Shown here: piece by piece, positions 48,568 to 60,216 of the stretch
Position numbering within the stretch: the first letter of the stretch is position 1
Layout of the letters: each line of letters starts with the position of its first letter
Origin: Gloeopeniophorella convolvens
Taxonomy: Eukaryota > Basidiomycota > Agaricomycetes > Russulales
Length of the DNA: 64,000 nt
Assembly (NCBI GenBank): GCA_022496205.1
Contig: WTXD01000019.1
Span: 310,001 to 374,000, forward strand
Direction: 5' to 3'
Position numbers and translations under genes: made by a program
Notes under the pieces: generated by a model
Told to the model about the DNA's origin: nothing
Database searches by the model: none
The model's input: only the letters and a program-made list of their open reading frames with translations

Positions 48568-49684
48568 CTGAGCGCGCAGCTTTCTTGGGGAAAATAATGG
48601 TTCTGGGGCCACGACGGCCTTATGTATGGTTTGGAGGTGAAAGCCCAACCTGTGATAGTACCTTCGAGAACACCCGTTATATGGTCACAGCATCAAGGCG
48701 GCTGCGGAGGGGCGTGGTCAAGTGAAGGGTGCCAGACAGAGGCTCAGGGTTCTGCGAAGAACTGTCGTAGGCGCTCACGAACCCAAATACACGGGCGTCC
48801 CGCAACTGTGTATGGGTCGAGCCTCATCATACTGCCATCTTGAGACAATAACATCAGCTGGCCGGCCGCACCGAGGCTCGTGTTCGATGCATGTCGTGCC
48901 CAACATGAGGTAGACCGCCTACATCCTTCCATCACGCCGCGGCGAATGCGCTGCTCATGCGGTCTCTGACACAGCAACATTTGCCCTTGACATCAGCCGA
49001 CTATGCCGCTGAGGGGTTATGCGGGCGCAACCCGTGGGGGGAATGTTTGCGCCTACCGCTTTCGCGGCAAGCCCTGCTTGGCATTGTGACGTCCATTATA
49101 ACATATCCAAAAATAGCGCTCAGCTTTGCCTTGCGAGTAAAGCTGCGATGCACGTTCATCCGGCTCTCCGACGTTGCTTCCGAGTCATTTCAAGTCAGCT
49201 TATACTTGTCTGTGGGTCTGACGTCGCCGTTTTGTCCCGCAATATTGATTGGGCTGATCTCCGTGCCCTCGCGCGGCCAACAGAGCGGTGTTCAGATACA
49301 AGGCCAGTGTAGGAGGAGCTTCGTATATCAACTGCCCTAGTACGCGGGTCAGACTGTGCCGTAACGCGTAACGTGAGCTGCCTTGAATGAGAGCTTGCCT
49401 TCCATTGACCTGAGCAAAACGCCGTGATACTTGGACGGGCGTGGGATTACAGAGATATCACAGTCGGTCTGGGAGGGTGGGGCCTGTCAACATGTCGTCC
49501 AGGTCGTCTTGGACTCTCGGCCGTGGACAGCTCGGGATCGGGTTCAAATCGGAGACTTGGGCTCGCTGGGTGCAGACACAAGCGTGGTAACATGCACGTG
49601 ACCGCGTCAATTGTGTGACGCGCCTCAATTTCCAACCGCGTCTCACCTCGACCACAGTTCTTCTCTCCATCCTGTACCATTATC
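48568..49684. other. Divergent intergenic region, unexplained
   Basis: 1.1 kb between the CCCH gene (-) and CDT1 (+), much more than other divergent spacers here. A 78-codon minus-strand frame (48744-48980; LMLLSQDGSMMRLDPYTV inside) looks partly protein-like but lacks splice support. It may be a 5' exon of the CCCH gene or a relic. Nothing else is recognised. Confidence 0.4.
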
Positions 49685-51580
49685 ATGTCTGATCTCTACA
49701 CGTCGCTGCATGTATCTCCGAGGAAGAAGCGGGCTCTCTCGGACGACGAAGACGACACAGTTCTCACCCCAAAGAGAGTTAGAATCGCGTATGTTTCCCA
49801 GTCTTGTCCTGGGATTTTTGCTAATTGCGTGTAGGCCTCCATCACCTCCAAGGACAGTCAGGTCCAACCGTTTCAAACGTGGTGCCAACTCGGAAGCGAG
49901 CTTTGACCCATCTTCTCTTCCCTCGCACCTCTCGCGCCTTTACACGATCCAAACGGCACTGCAGCACGCGCTCTCTCATGCCCTCGCGTCATCTGCAGTT
50001 TCCCCTTCTGCCGAGACCGGCATTCTGCGCAACGTCCTTAATCACCACTCCTTGAGCGCGTACTCAGGCCTTACTGTGAAGTTCAGCATCGATGATCTTT
50101 CTCGGCTATGCTGGCTCTGGGAGTGGAAGGGCGACGTGGTCCCGTCTGCGGGCGCGTCGCACAAGGCGAAAGAGGACGAGTCTAATCCCTTTTTGGAAGA
50201 CGAGTCTGCACCTCAGCGGCCAAAGGACTGGACACGAGGCTCCATGGGCTTCGTAATCAGCCCGACGACCCATTTCTCGAAAACTTCGAAGTCGCGCATG
50301 CCCGCATACGGCATCGGCATTGAGGTGGAGATGGACCTGGACAAAGACATGGGTAGCGGCATGGCCTCTGTTGCTCGTTGGACCGCTGACGGCGAGCAGA
50401 GGCGGCGAGCAGTTCTGTCAAAGCTGCAGCGATGGACCGAGGTGCGCACTGAACCTGTGTTCGTTGGAAGCATCGCTTGACCAATGATTTCAGTTGCATC
50501 CGGACGAGCCCCGGATACCGAACATTCCTATGGCTGATCTACCACAACTGATCGTTCCTCCCAAGCCCTCGAAGCTCACACAGCTTCTGGCGTCTGCTTC
50601 CCCTAAATCACCTTCCTCCGTGAAGATCCTGTCGACACCTCCCTCTCCCACATCTCCATCGAAGACCCCCAGGGCATCATCATCACGAACCCCCATCAAA
50701 CGCCTTCCTGCTCCTAATTTTGCTACACCCCTCCCATACACTCCGACGCCCAAGAAAATCGCGTCGCTTTCTGCCGCCACGAGCACCGTGCCGTTCCCCA
50801 AGACTCCCTCACGTCGCGCTCTCATCAATGACCTGACTGGCCTCCTGACCCCGAGGACTCCTTCGCTTTCTCCTTCGAGGTCAGATGCGGGCGACTCACT
50901 ACCATGCACACCCGTGCATCAGCGAGGCGCGAACGCATCTACCGCCCCTGACACGCCGAGTTCTTCCCGCAGGCAAGCTCTTTATGATCGCATAAGGCAC
51001 AAGTCTGTGACCAGCACCCCGTCGAAGACGCCGAGCAAGAGCAAGGAGATCCCCGGTGGGAAACTCAGCCGCGATCAACTGCTCAGGTTGAGCCAGGAAG
51101 AGATGCGGCGACGCGTCTTGCTTGGGCGACTAGAGGGTGTCGCTGAGAGTGTCTGGATGTAAGTCTCGGACCACTGCGCAATCACCACTCTCCTAACGTC
51201 CCCGCAGGCTATTCTCTGGACCGTCGACCTCGAACGCGGGCCTCTCCACGCGCAAGCGGCGCGCGCTCCCCGCGTCCGAGGTGGCCGCCGCCGTCCTGAA
51301 GTCCGCGCCGGTGCCTATGTCCGCCGCGGAGGCGCAGGAGTCACTCGGCATCCTGATGAGACTCTGCCCGTTCTTCCTCAAGCCGCTCGACATCGCTGGC
51401 CAAGAATGGCTCGAAATGCCCGCGTCGGCGCAGGGCTCGAGCGAACGGCCCGTGCCCGCGAGCCCGGGCGGCAGCGCGGAGGCAGTGCTCACGCGCAGCC
51501 CGCGGCGCGTCAAGCGGGAGGGCGCCGGGCTCCGCGAGGCGCGCGAGCGCATCCGCCGCGAGATCGAGATGCAGGACTGA
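49685..51580 (+). CDS. CDT1: DNA replication licensing factor Cdt1
   Basis: Loads the MCM2-7 helicase on origins with ORC and Cdc6. Exons 49685-49788, 49835-50441, 50494-51158, 51208-51580 give 582 aa. The N-terminus is basic with a likely nuclear signal ([19 protein letters not shown]). The central winged-helix (geminin-binding-type) domain spans about residues 60-230, with [19 protein letters not shown] and [20 protein letters not shown] linker with many Ser/Thr-Pro sites (candidate CDK sites) follows. The C-terminal MCM-binding winged helix includes [20 protein letters not shown] and [16 protein letters not shown]. No PIP box is evident at the extreme N-terminus. Confidence 0.88.
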
Positions 51581-51901
51581 TCGACCGACTGCGACGATTT
51601 GTTATGATTTACGTGCCTGGTGCTACATTTACGACCCTACACTCTACCTCCCTCTCCGATTCCCCTGCGTACTCCATCGATTTGCGACACCTTTGCGATA
51701 CCTTTTACCCCTGCTTCATATACTGCGATACCACCCTACCTCTGCGAAACCTGCCTAGCTTTGTCTCACGTTATTGTCGATGTAATACGCTCGGACAGCT
51801 GCGAAACCAACCTGCGTTCCATCCCACCCAGACCGGTGTCACTGAGTTGTACAAATGCTGCGGTATGCTCTGATTCACTTCGCGCTCTCGTTGCCCATCC
51901 A
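51581..51901. other. Convergent 3' region with short imperfect repeats
   Basis: 321 nt between CDT1 (+) and the oxidoreductase (-). Pyrimidine-rich, with scattered TTTGCGAYACC / CTGCGATACC / CTGCGAAACC variants (51678-51810) about 30-50 nt apart. No gene. Confidence 0.5.
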
Positions 51902-53526
51902 TCAGACCGCGACGCCCTTACTGAACGCGCGGCGCGCAGATGCCTCAAACTCGACACAGTCCACCACAGTGCCCGTCTTCCGGCTGTGCTCCGCCGCAAA
52001 AACCGTCAGGTGGCTCTTGAGGACATCCGACACGTCCGTACCGAGCAAGTGCTGCTCGCGCGTCCGCACCGCGTCGACGAACGTGCGGATGAGGCCGATG
52101 TCGCCGCCCCCGTGGTGGCCACCCTCCGGCGGCGGGTGGTGCGTGGTCTGCTCGCGCGTGCGGAAGTCGGTCACGGTGAACTGGGCCATGTCACCGACGA
52201 TCTCGCCGTGCGTGAAGTGCAGCCGCGTTTGGCGGTCACACATGAGCGTGGTGTAGGCAACCATTGTGAAAGAGACGGTTGCGCCCGAGGCGTACTGGAG
52301 GCTGACCACCTGATGGAGGGGAACAAGTTGAGAGATCTGCCACCGTCAGACTAGAGTGTCGACATACCTGGTTGTCGCAGACGTCGTTGTCGCTCTCGTA
52401 TACGCACTTGCCGTAAGGACCGGTCTTGAGCGCATCGGTGATGTTCTCGATGTCTGGGATTCCATCGACAAGAGGGGCCACAGGCCAGCCAAGGTGGCCC
52501 GCCGCAACCCGGTCCAAATAAACTAGCGCAGAGTCGAGTCCTTAAGATTTTGCAGACTGTGGCACAGGGGTGACTCACCCTTCTTCGCACTGTAGGGACA
52601 TTGGCTTTCGTATGCGCAATTCAAGCATCGCGTCGCTTTCCCCAGCTTCAATTGGCTTGCCTTCCTTGCGGAAGTGCTGCAAGCCGCCGAAGGACGAGAC
52701 ACGCGCGGGGGTGTCCGGAGACATCCAATGGCAGAGGATGTCGACATCACTACGCAGCGCAAGCCATGAGTCGCGTGCGAGTGTCGTGCATGCAAGGGGA
52801 CGCACTGGCAGCTCTTCGTCATGAGAGAGAAACTGCTCTCTTTCTCCTTTGCCCAGTTTCCGCGGACATACGAGTGCGCAAAGTGCCAGTGGCCGACCGG
52901 CTCGATATGGTGCGCATTCACGAGCTGCCCGAGCCTGCCCGACCGCACAATGTCGGTGATAGCACGGCTATACGGCGAGTACCGCAGAACTGGCTGCGGA
53001 ATCAGCCCTAGCGAACAGCTTGAAGCCACGCTGCAGCGCACCGTGCCCCATGCCAAAGATGATGCCTGCGTTCTTCACCGCAGCCTCGATCCGCAGGCAA
53101 TGCTCGATCGACGTGGCCATGGGCTTCTCGCAGAGGATGTCATACCCCTGCGCAGCAAAGGCTTCGACGAGCTGCGCGTGCATGTGGTCCTGCACCGCGA
53201 TGACCACCGCATCTGCGAGGCGTCGCCCGGTCGCCTGGAGCGCGTCCGCGGACGCTGCATGGAAGTCCTCCCAGGACTCGAACACGAGGTTGTTGTTGAC
53301 AGAGTACTTGTTCGCGAAGAGGAGTCTGGTCTTGGGGCGCGGCTCGGCAATGGCCACGATCCTGCACTTCGTGGGCTCTTGCAGTGCATATACTGCATAG
53401 TGCTGTAGGTGCGGTGAGATAACAAAGCGCTGCGGCGCTCACGAGGACACGTACGTTGCCCCTCTCTCCACAGCCGATGACAGCGATTGTGACAAGGTCG
53501 GCGGGAAGTCTTACTTCGATTCCCAT
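51902..53526 (-). CDS. GFO/IDH/MocA family oxidoreductase with a one-base frameshift
   Basis: NAD(P)-dependent dehydrogenase-like protein. Exons on the minus strand: 53455-53526, 53042-53402, 52806-52989, 52579-52749, 52368-52522, 51902-52309, about 449 aa if the frame is restored. The Rossmann start is IAVIGCGERGN and the catalytic segment is GYDILCEKPMAT. A Cys cluster (RCLNCAYESQCPYSAKK) and a conserved C-terminal domain follow. Exons total 1351 nt, one more than a multiple of three: within 52579-52749 the frame changes between KEGKPIEAG and ATRCLNC, at the run TTTCCCC (52637-52643). Either the allele is a fresh pseudogene or a base was miscalled in the homopolymer. All introns are GT-AG. 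Confidence 0.82.
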
Positions 53527-53780
53527 GTCGCGCAGCAAATACAGCCCTGGTACTGATAGGGGACTTGCGGCGTGCAGCCCATGACCTAGATTTATATGAA
53601 GATCGTGTGGCTATTCTTGAGCGCTCTAGACTGGCGCAAAGTGCGCGCAGATGACCAGGTCCATGTCATGAGAAGCTGTGTGCATGACACTCTTATCGCC
53701 CACCGACGACGGCGCTCGATGTCGACGAATGTGACCACGACGGAGAAACGAGGTCGCCTCGCGCGTGGCCCGGACGACTC
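53527..53780. promoter_or_regulatory. Divergent promoter, oxidoreductase / hypothetical protein
   Basis: 254 nt between divergent starts; no named element. Confidence 0.45.
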
Positions 53781-55254
53781 ATGCGCAAACTGATTCCGCG
53801 CCTGCTCAACAGGCTCGCGCAACGGTCAGTCGACGCAGAGCACGTCCGGCCCCTGCGCCCCCCAGCACAAGGCCAACGGTCTCTGCGTCGCCCGCCGCCC
53901 CCACCGCCCGTTTTCTTCGGCCGCGCCGAGTCCATCCTCCTCGATGAGGTCAACCCGATCACCACGCCGCGCGCATACAGGCGACACAAGAGTCTCCCTC
54001 CGCAGGTCACACTTCCCGAGTCTCAGAAGACGCATACCTTTTCTAGGGATGGGACGGTCGAGCACGACGTCCGCCGCGAGATGACGGCGGAAGAGAGGGA
54101 CTGGTGGGCGAACCCATACCGTGAGTGGCCAGTCGCTCAGCTCGCTGGCCGCCGACGACACCCCCCGCAGTCCGAATGCTCGCGACGCCCTTACGGACAT
54201 GCACCCGGTCCAAGCGGTACCTCCCCACAGGTATGATCATCTCCTCGCGCCGTCTGCAAACGGCGCCCCTGACGCGCCCACGACAGACTTCCTCATCCGC
54301 CTCTCCATCAAGCGGCTGCCCTCCCCGCGCGCGAGCGCCAACGCCCGCCCGAGCCACACCATCGTCCCCGACGGCCTGCAGCACCCAAAGTTCAAGAACC
54401 GCGACAGCGGCCGGGGCAAGTACATCGTCTGCCGGCGCGCCGCCGTGCAAGACGCCCTCTCCAAACGTGCGCGCTCTCCTAGCCCCCCACTTGCCCGCCC
54501 CTGAACAACCACCTCAGCGGGCAGCATCGCGCGCGCGCTCACGCCGCCTACCGCGCTGCCTGCGTACATCGCGCACCTCCTGCGCCTGCGCGTCCTGCAG
54601 GAGCTCGAGCTGCTCGCAGCGCGCCTGCGTTCGCGCCCACACCACGCAGACGCGGCGCCAATCCTGCGCCGCCTTACGCAGCGGGAGTTCGCCACGCTGC
54701 GCGCAGGCCGCGCCCCACGCGACACGGGTGCGGTCGCAGTGCTCGTCGTGCCGCCGCTGAACCGCGACCCCGCGACGGGGCAGCGCCCTGCGCCGCACAT
54801 GTCGCCGCTGCCCGAACCCGCGCGCCTCGCGCGGGTGAGCGCGCTGCCGCCGTCCGTGCTATGCCGCGTCTCGCCGGCGGCGGAACACAGCGGCGCGCCG
54901 GACGTGCTCTCGCCAATGCGCGTCCCGCTGTACAACGGCGTGCCGCTGTTCCCGGGCAGGGGCCAGCGCGTGGCGCTGCACGCACGGCTGTGCCACGTGC
55001 TCAAGCTTGAGCGCGATGCGCGCTGGCGGCACGGCGGGGGCGAGGCTCCACCCCCCGCAGAAAGCGAAGAAGGGAAGCCTGCAAAGCGCCGCCGCGGCGA
55101 GGTGGCGAGCCATGCGTTTTTGCTCCGTTCCAGCGCCGACACGGTCCTCAGGGCGGACACGGTGCCGCTTGCGATCGCGCTGTGGCGCCTGAGGATGTGG
55201 GAGGGGGAGGATGTTTGGGAGCACGGGCAGGGCACATGGGGATCTGTCGTATAA
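53781..55254 (+). CDS. Conserved agaricomycete hypothetical protein
   Basis: Function unknown; I recognise it only as a recurrent basidiomycete hypothetical. Exons 53781-54120, 54171-54230, 54287-54466, 54518-55254 give 438 aa. The first exon is basic and Pro-rich (RRPPPPPPVFFG) and contains REMTAEERDWWANPY, giving an N-terminal character like a small mitochondrial or ribosome-associated protein, but this is speculative. The central block DFLIRLSIKRLPSP ... IVPDGLQHPKFKNRDSGR is the most conserved-looking part. A long helical region (AHLLRLRVLQELELLAARLR) follows. A basic KRRRGE precedes the C-terminus. No catalytic motif is visible. Confidence 0.7.
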
Positions 55255-55364
55255 TAGAGTATTACACTACGCGCCGCGACGTAATCCAGTCGAGCCAGGT
55301 TGCACACAGATTGCAAGAGCGAAAGCGTAAAGAGTACATGCCAGTCGTTGCGAGAGCGCGTCGG

Positions 55365-57970
55365 TCACCGCGTCAAGCCGAAGCCCCTCCGCGATGCACC
55401 TCCAGAGCCACCCGACGCGCTGGCCGGGACGCCGCCCGCGTCCTTGATCCGCTTCTCGACCTCCGTGACCCTGTCTTCCAGCTCGCGCGACGCGCCGTCG
55501 ATCCACTGCAGGCTCTCGAGGTGGTTGCTGAGCACGTTCGCGATCTGCACCATCGGGTCCTCCGCCGACGCGGGCTTGCTGTCCGCCTGGCCGACGGACA
55601 TCGAGTTGACCGATTCAATTAGCTGCGTGAGCGAGGTCGAGAGGTCGTCCAAGTGGTTATGCAGCTCTGTTGCGAGCATATAGCTAGAAGGAGATGCGTT
55701 AGTTTCCGTAGAGGGTTTATAAGAAGGACTTGCTTTTTATCGCGCTCAGTGTCAGCGGGGCCGGTGTCGAGCGTCCTCAGGTTTCCGCCCTGGCCGCCAA
55801 GAATGTCTGACATCTGTTTCTCATACATTTCAACTGTGGCGAGCAACTCTTTCTCTTGCTGCTCGATATGATCCAGGGACTGATCGATGTCGTTTTGCTC
55901 CCGCTCGGCAGCCAACACGTGGCTATACAGCGCCGCGAGCTGCAATACATTGTCATTCATGGTGCAATCAGAGCATTGTCGCCGTGGCTTACGTTGTTGC
56001 CGTTCTCTATCAGAGAGCGGTCCCAAACTGCGACCTCCGTGGCGAACTTTGTGAAGTCCCGCACGTGGGTTTCCAGCTCGGCTGACCATCTGTTGATGAT
56101 CTCTTCAATGCTCTTGCCTTTGAGCATGGACGGCGGGGGCACAGAGATGGCCGAAGTAGTGGCTGAGCTCAGTCCTACCGTTCCGGCGCCAGAAGCTGCA
56201 AGGCGATGAGGATGGATTAGATGCAGAACGGTAGGCGGCTTACTTTGGGCCGGGGTGCCTGCGCCAGGCGTCGCCGGCTTAGCACCACCCAGACCAGAGA
56301 ACAGTGCTATGTGATCGCAGAGTCGGAAATAATGAATATAAATGGTTGATGTCACTTACATGTGGTGGCCGCGCCATCCTTCGCCCCGCCTGCACCTGCA
56401 GCGGTACTGGAAGCGCTGCTAGCACCACCAAGCGAGAAAGACGGCAGGGTGGTCGCCGGTGCACCATCCTTTTTCTCCTCAGGCTTTCCAGCGTCTTTGT
56501 TTGCGTTTGCGGCGCCCCCGAGGTTGCTGAAAAGCCCACCGCCAGCTATCGGACATCGTGTTCGTTGAGCGTGAGCGGCATGGCAAACGAGCTAGAACCT
56601 ACTTGTGCCGGGAGCTGAAGCCGCACCGCCAGCGGTGCTGGTGCCGCCCAAGTTGAAAGGGGACGACATCCCGGTCGGAGGTACTGCGCTGGTGGCACTC
56701 GCAGCCGGAGCCTTGTTGAACAGGCTGCCACCAGGCAGCGAGTTAAGAGGGGCGTTTGCAGAGGTAGTGGATGCCTCGCCAGGCTTGGGCTGCGACCCGA
56801 GGCCAGAGAAAAGACCACCTCCGCCTGTAGTAAAATGATATTAGAGAAGTATGGATGCAAGAAAAAAAAAACACAAACCTGTCGCTGCTGTTCCGGTGCT
56901 CGTGCCAGTCCCTGCTGCAGGAGCGCCAAACACTGAAATCCAGTAAGTACAGACAATCTTTACACAAAATTCTAGGCTCACAGCCGGGGGTAGGAGGCTT
57001 TGTAGCGCCATCTGCTGGTTTCGCACCTCCGAAGAAGCCGCCTCCTCCGAGTGCGCCTGTGCCGGTGGACGAACCCGCAGCTGGTGCAGTGCCGCCCGTG
57101 GCGGCGCCCCCCGCTGCAGGTTGTGCGCCGCCTCCAAACAGGCCCCCACTGGGCGTAGCAGCCCCACTGGCGCCACTGGCCCCGCCTCCGCCTAGATTGA
57201 AAGCGCCTCCGCCAGTCGCTGCCGGCCTTGCGGCCCCAAACCCACCGCCACTGAACATCGATCCTGAAAATAGCACAGTGCCTCAGCTTTGACGGAAGAG
57301 CAAATGGCTCGCGGCGCACCTCCTGCTGCGCTTCCTGGGTTTGTGCTACCGGGGTTGCCGAACAGGCCTCCTCCCGCAGCGGGCGCAGACGCGCCTGCGG
57401 TGGCACCTGTGTTTGAGAACAAGCCACCTCCAGTTGCTCCGGATGTCGCAGCTGTTGCTCCTGGTGCTCCCGCGCCGGGGGTTGGAGTTGCGGGTTTCGC
57501 TGATGCATCGTACGCATGAGTGGTGTCTGGCGAAACAGACGTAAGAATCACGTACACCCGAACAAACCTCCACCGCTGAACAGTCCGCCTCCGGCAGCAG
57601 GTGTCGGTCCAGTAGCAGGCGCAGATCCAGCAGCAGGTGCCGACCCAGCTGCGGCATTTGTGTTGCTGCCACCACCGAAAGCACTGCCACCAGACCCGAA
57701 CGCGCTGCCACCTGACCCGAACGCGCCGCCACTCGACCCAAACGCGCCCCCGCCTGATCCAAACGCGCCCCCACCAGAGCCGAAGGTGCTGCCCGGGGTA
57801 GCCCCCGTGCCGCCTCCGCCTCCGAACGCGCTGCTTGTAGTCGTGTTTGCGCCGAGGTTGCCAAAGGCGCCGCCGCCAGGCGCAGGTGCGGGCGGGTTCT
57901 GATTTTGATTCTGGTTCTGGTTATTCTGTGCGGAGCCAAAGAGTCCCTGTCCTGACCCGAACGCGCTCAT
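55365..57970 (-). CDS. NSP1: FG nucleoporin NSP1 (Nup62 homologue)
   Basis: Central-channel nucleoporin that forms the permeability barrier and also joins the Nup82 complex in yeast. Ten exons on the minus strand: 57556-57970, 57320-57499, 56982-57263, 56879-56932, 56603-56824, 56360-56545, 56244-56306, 55993-56195, 55734-55939, 55365-55683, giving 709 aa. Residues 1-470 are Gly/Ala/Ser-rich with FG, GLFG-like and FGSGG repeats and almost no charge. The C-terminal coiled-coil domain starts at LKGKSIEEIINRWSAELE and ends with YMLATELHNHLDDLS. The last intron (55733-55684) begins GCAAGT, a GC-AG intron, which is required to keep the frame. Introns fall repeatedly inside FG-repeat units. Confidence 0.95.
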
Positions 57971-58262
57971 GGTGAAGGAGAGATAGAGAGTGAGGTCTGA
58001 GGACAAGGACGCGCGCGCGAAAGGGAAACACAATCGGAGGCCACGCGCCGGGCGATCTCAACTTGGATCGGGCGCCAAAGAGGCCGGCTATATTTGGGCT
58101 GCCATGTCGCTCGTGAGGCTGTGACTTCGGCGTCGAGGTCACCGTTGCCAATGATCAATCAATACAATCCCCCGTGTGTTTTTCCCACTGCTGCGTTCCA
58201 AGTACCCTTTGCGGCTATCTATATACCGAGTCGTGTGCGGGGCCTACTAACTCGTCGATATC
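57971..58262. promoter_or_regulatory. Divergent promoter, NSP1 / WW-domain gene
   Basis: 292 nt. A TATA-like tctatataccg (about 58219-58228) lies about 35-45 nt before the WW-gene ATG. Confidence 0.5.
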
Positions 58263-60080
58263 ATGACCGTATCAGAGCCACCCCGGTACGTGTCATCTGG
58301 ATTCGCGGCGCGCTCTGCAGCTTACGCCCAGGGCGTATAGACAGAACTCGAAAGTCCCGTCGCTCCAGAACACGCTACCTACCCCAGAGGGATGGACAAC
58401 GCATATTCATCCCCAGGGGTGGGTGTACTTCCACAACGCCAAAAGTCGGGTCGTCACCAACGACGACGTACGCTCGCCTGAGGTCCTGGACGTCATCGAA
58501 AAGTACATGGAGACGTACCCGCTTTCTGACCTGACTGATGGGCTGGAGCTCTTGATACCTCACAACCCGCAACCGAATGAACACATGTTCTCCCTTGTTG
58601 CTAATCACCAGACGTGCATGACTGGTTACGGCCTGAAGGATGTATTGACTACTGAGGGCATGGAGGCGCACGATCGTAAGTAGCATGGGTACCTCACAGG
58701 ACTGCACGTCTCACGCTGCTACACCTCCAGTGAACAAAAGGCGGAGGATGTACTGGAACTACTTGGAGCGACACCCGAACCACTCACCCCTTCCCCCGAA
58801 CGCCGAGAACGAGGCAAAGGACGCACTAGCGTGGTTCTACATTGGTCGGTACCGGAGAGTCCTACCCTTGATGTGCTCACGCCTCATGCTGCCGCAGACA
58901 ATCTCATGACGGGGCCCCGAAGTACTGTACCGTACACAAAAGAAGAGTGCGAAGACTTGCTTCGCACGATCCAAAGAACCAAATGTGGGGCGTCTGACAC
59001 TGCCTGTGCACGCTGTCTGACGCGGGTCTGTAGCCGACCTCGGAGAATTCTCACCAGGCCGGGTAGTGTTCCTCAGTTGGCTTATGAGGACGATCTGTAC
59101 GTCGAATGCGTCTGGGCCACTTGCCTTGCCGATCTTACAGTCCCACAGGGAGCTTCCGCATTTCAGAGCGTTATGGCCAGGATACGTACCGACAGTCAGA
59201 AGATATCCGCGCCGACAGGACGCCGGTTGGCCCCCCGCCAAACGTCCCATTCCCGGGGTACATCCGTATCCCACTCAATTTCATCATCACCTTCCTGCTT
59301 TTCTCGATACCAAACACATACCTGGAGCACGTCAGGGTGGCGAGCCAGTACCATGGACGCCTTGCTTCCGTGCAGAGTAACTGGGACCGGTATACCCGTC
59401 GGATCGTCAAGGAGTACCAGGATTTTCTGCTCATTGTGAGTCGTGGCACGATTTGCTCTTAACCCGACGGACATTGACGCTACATCGGGAAGGCTACCGT
59501 GCTCCTCTCGTGAGTGAAGACCGCAGTCATGAACCGACCCCGAAACTGAGGTGAATCGTGCTCAAGGGCGACAGTGGGGTTACTTGCATTGCCCGACGTT
59601 CAGTCCACGTCCAGAGCTGCAGGCATTGTCTCTGTCTTTGCCTCTATGGGAAGCATGATCACCGGCGTCTTCTGTGTCTGGAGGCACCAAGCCAACGTCA
59701 AGGAATCGCAATCAGTAGGTCCTTCCACCTCGGCGTTGTGCACTACTCATAAGGTATCATCGATCATCGCCCGTCAGTTCACATACCTGCACAACGCATA
59801 CGGTGGCATTTTAAGCCTGCAGGGACACGCGATGTACCTCAGTCTGCCCCCAGTCCTGCTCGTGTGGGGTATAATCGCGTTCGCGGTTGGCTTCATCGCG
59901 TATACAGTACAAGGCACTGACCTTTCGGGCGGAGATCGCGATGCCGCGTGGATTGCGCTGAGTATATCCATGCTCGTGCTCATAGTGGTGCTCCTGGGAC
60001 TATACACATTTGCAGGCATGTGGAAGTACAAACGCGACTGGTCACGAAAACCAAATCGCGCAGCGCTTCCCCGACCGTGA
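58263..60080 (+). CDS. WW-domain protein with C-terminal membrane segments
   Basis: Agaricomycete-type family of unknown role joining a cytosolic WW domain to a membrane domain. Exons 58263-58285, 58341-58675, 58731-58844, 58898-58984, 59034-59096, 59149-59435, 59493-59509 (17 nt), 59567-59714, 59778-60080 give 458 aa. The WW domain is near residues 20-45 (LPTPEGWTTHIHPQGWVYFH), with a Trp and a Tyr at the expected positions for binding Pro-rich ligands. A charged middle region follows. Then come hydrophobic spans: LNFIITFLLFSI, ATVLLSATVGLLAL, VLLVWGIIAFAVGFIAYTV and LSISMLVLIVVLLGLYTFAG. The tail is short and basic. Skipping the 17-nt exon would break a membrane span. Confidence 0.8.
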
Positions 60081-60216
60081 CGATCTTTTTATCACACATG
60101 TACCGCCCTCCTACCATGTACACCATTCTTACGATGCACACGCACATCAATCGCCGCGCCACGGGCAGCATGAAATTTGACTTGTATAAAATGCAGTGCT
60201 CGACGTACAATCCAAC

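Noticed and set aside
58301..58320. Alternative acceptor CTCTGCAG in the first WW-gene intron
   Set aside because: It puts the WW domain out of frame; only the acceptor at 58339-58340 restores it.
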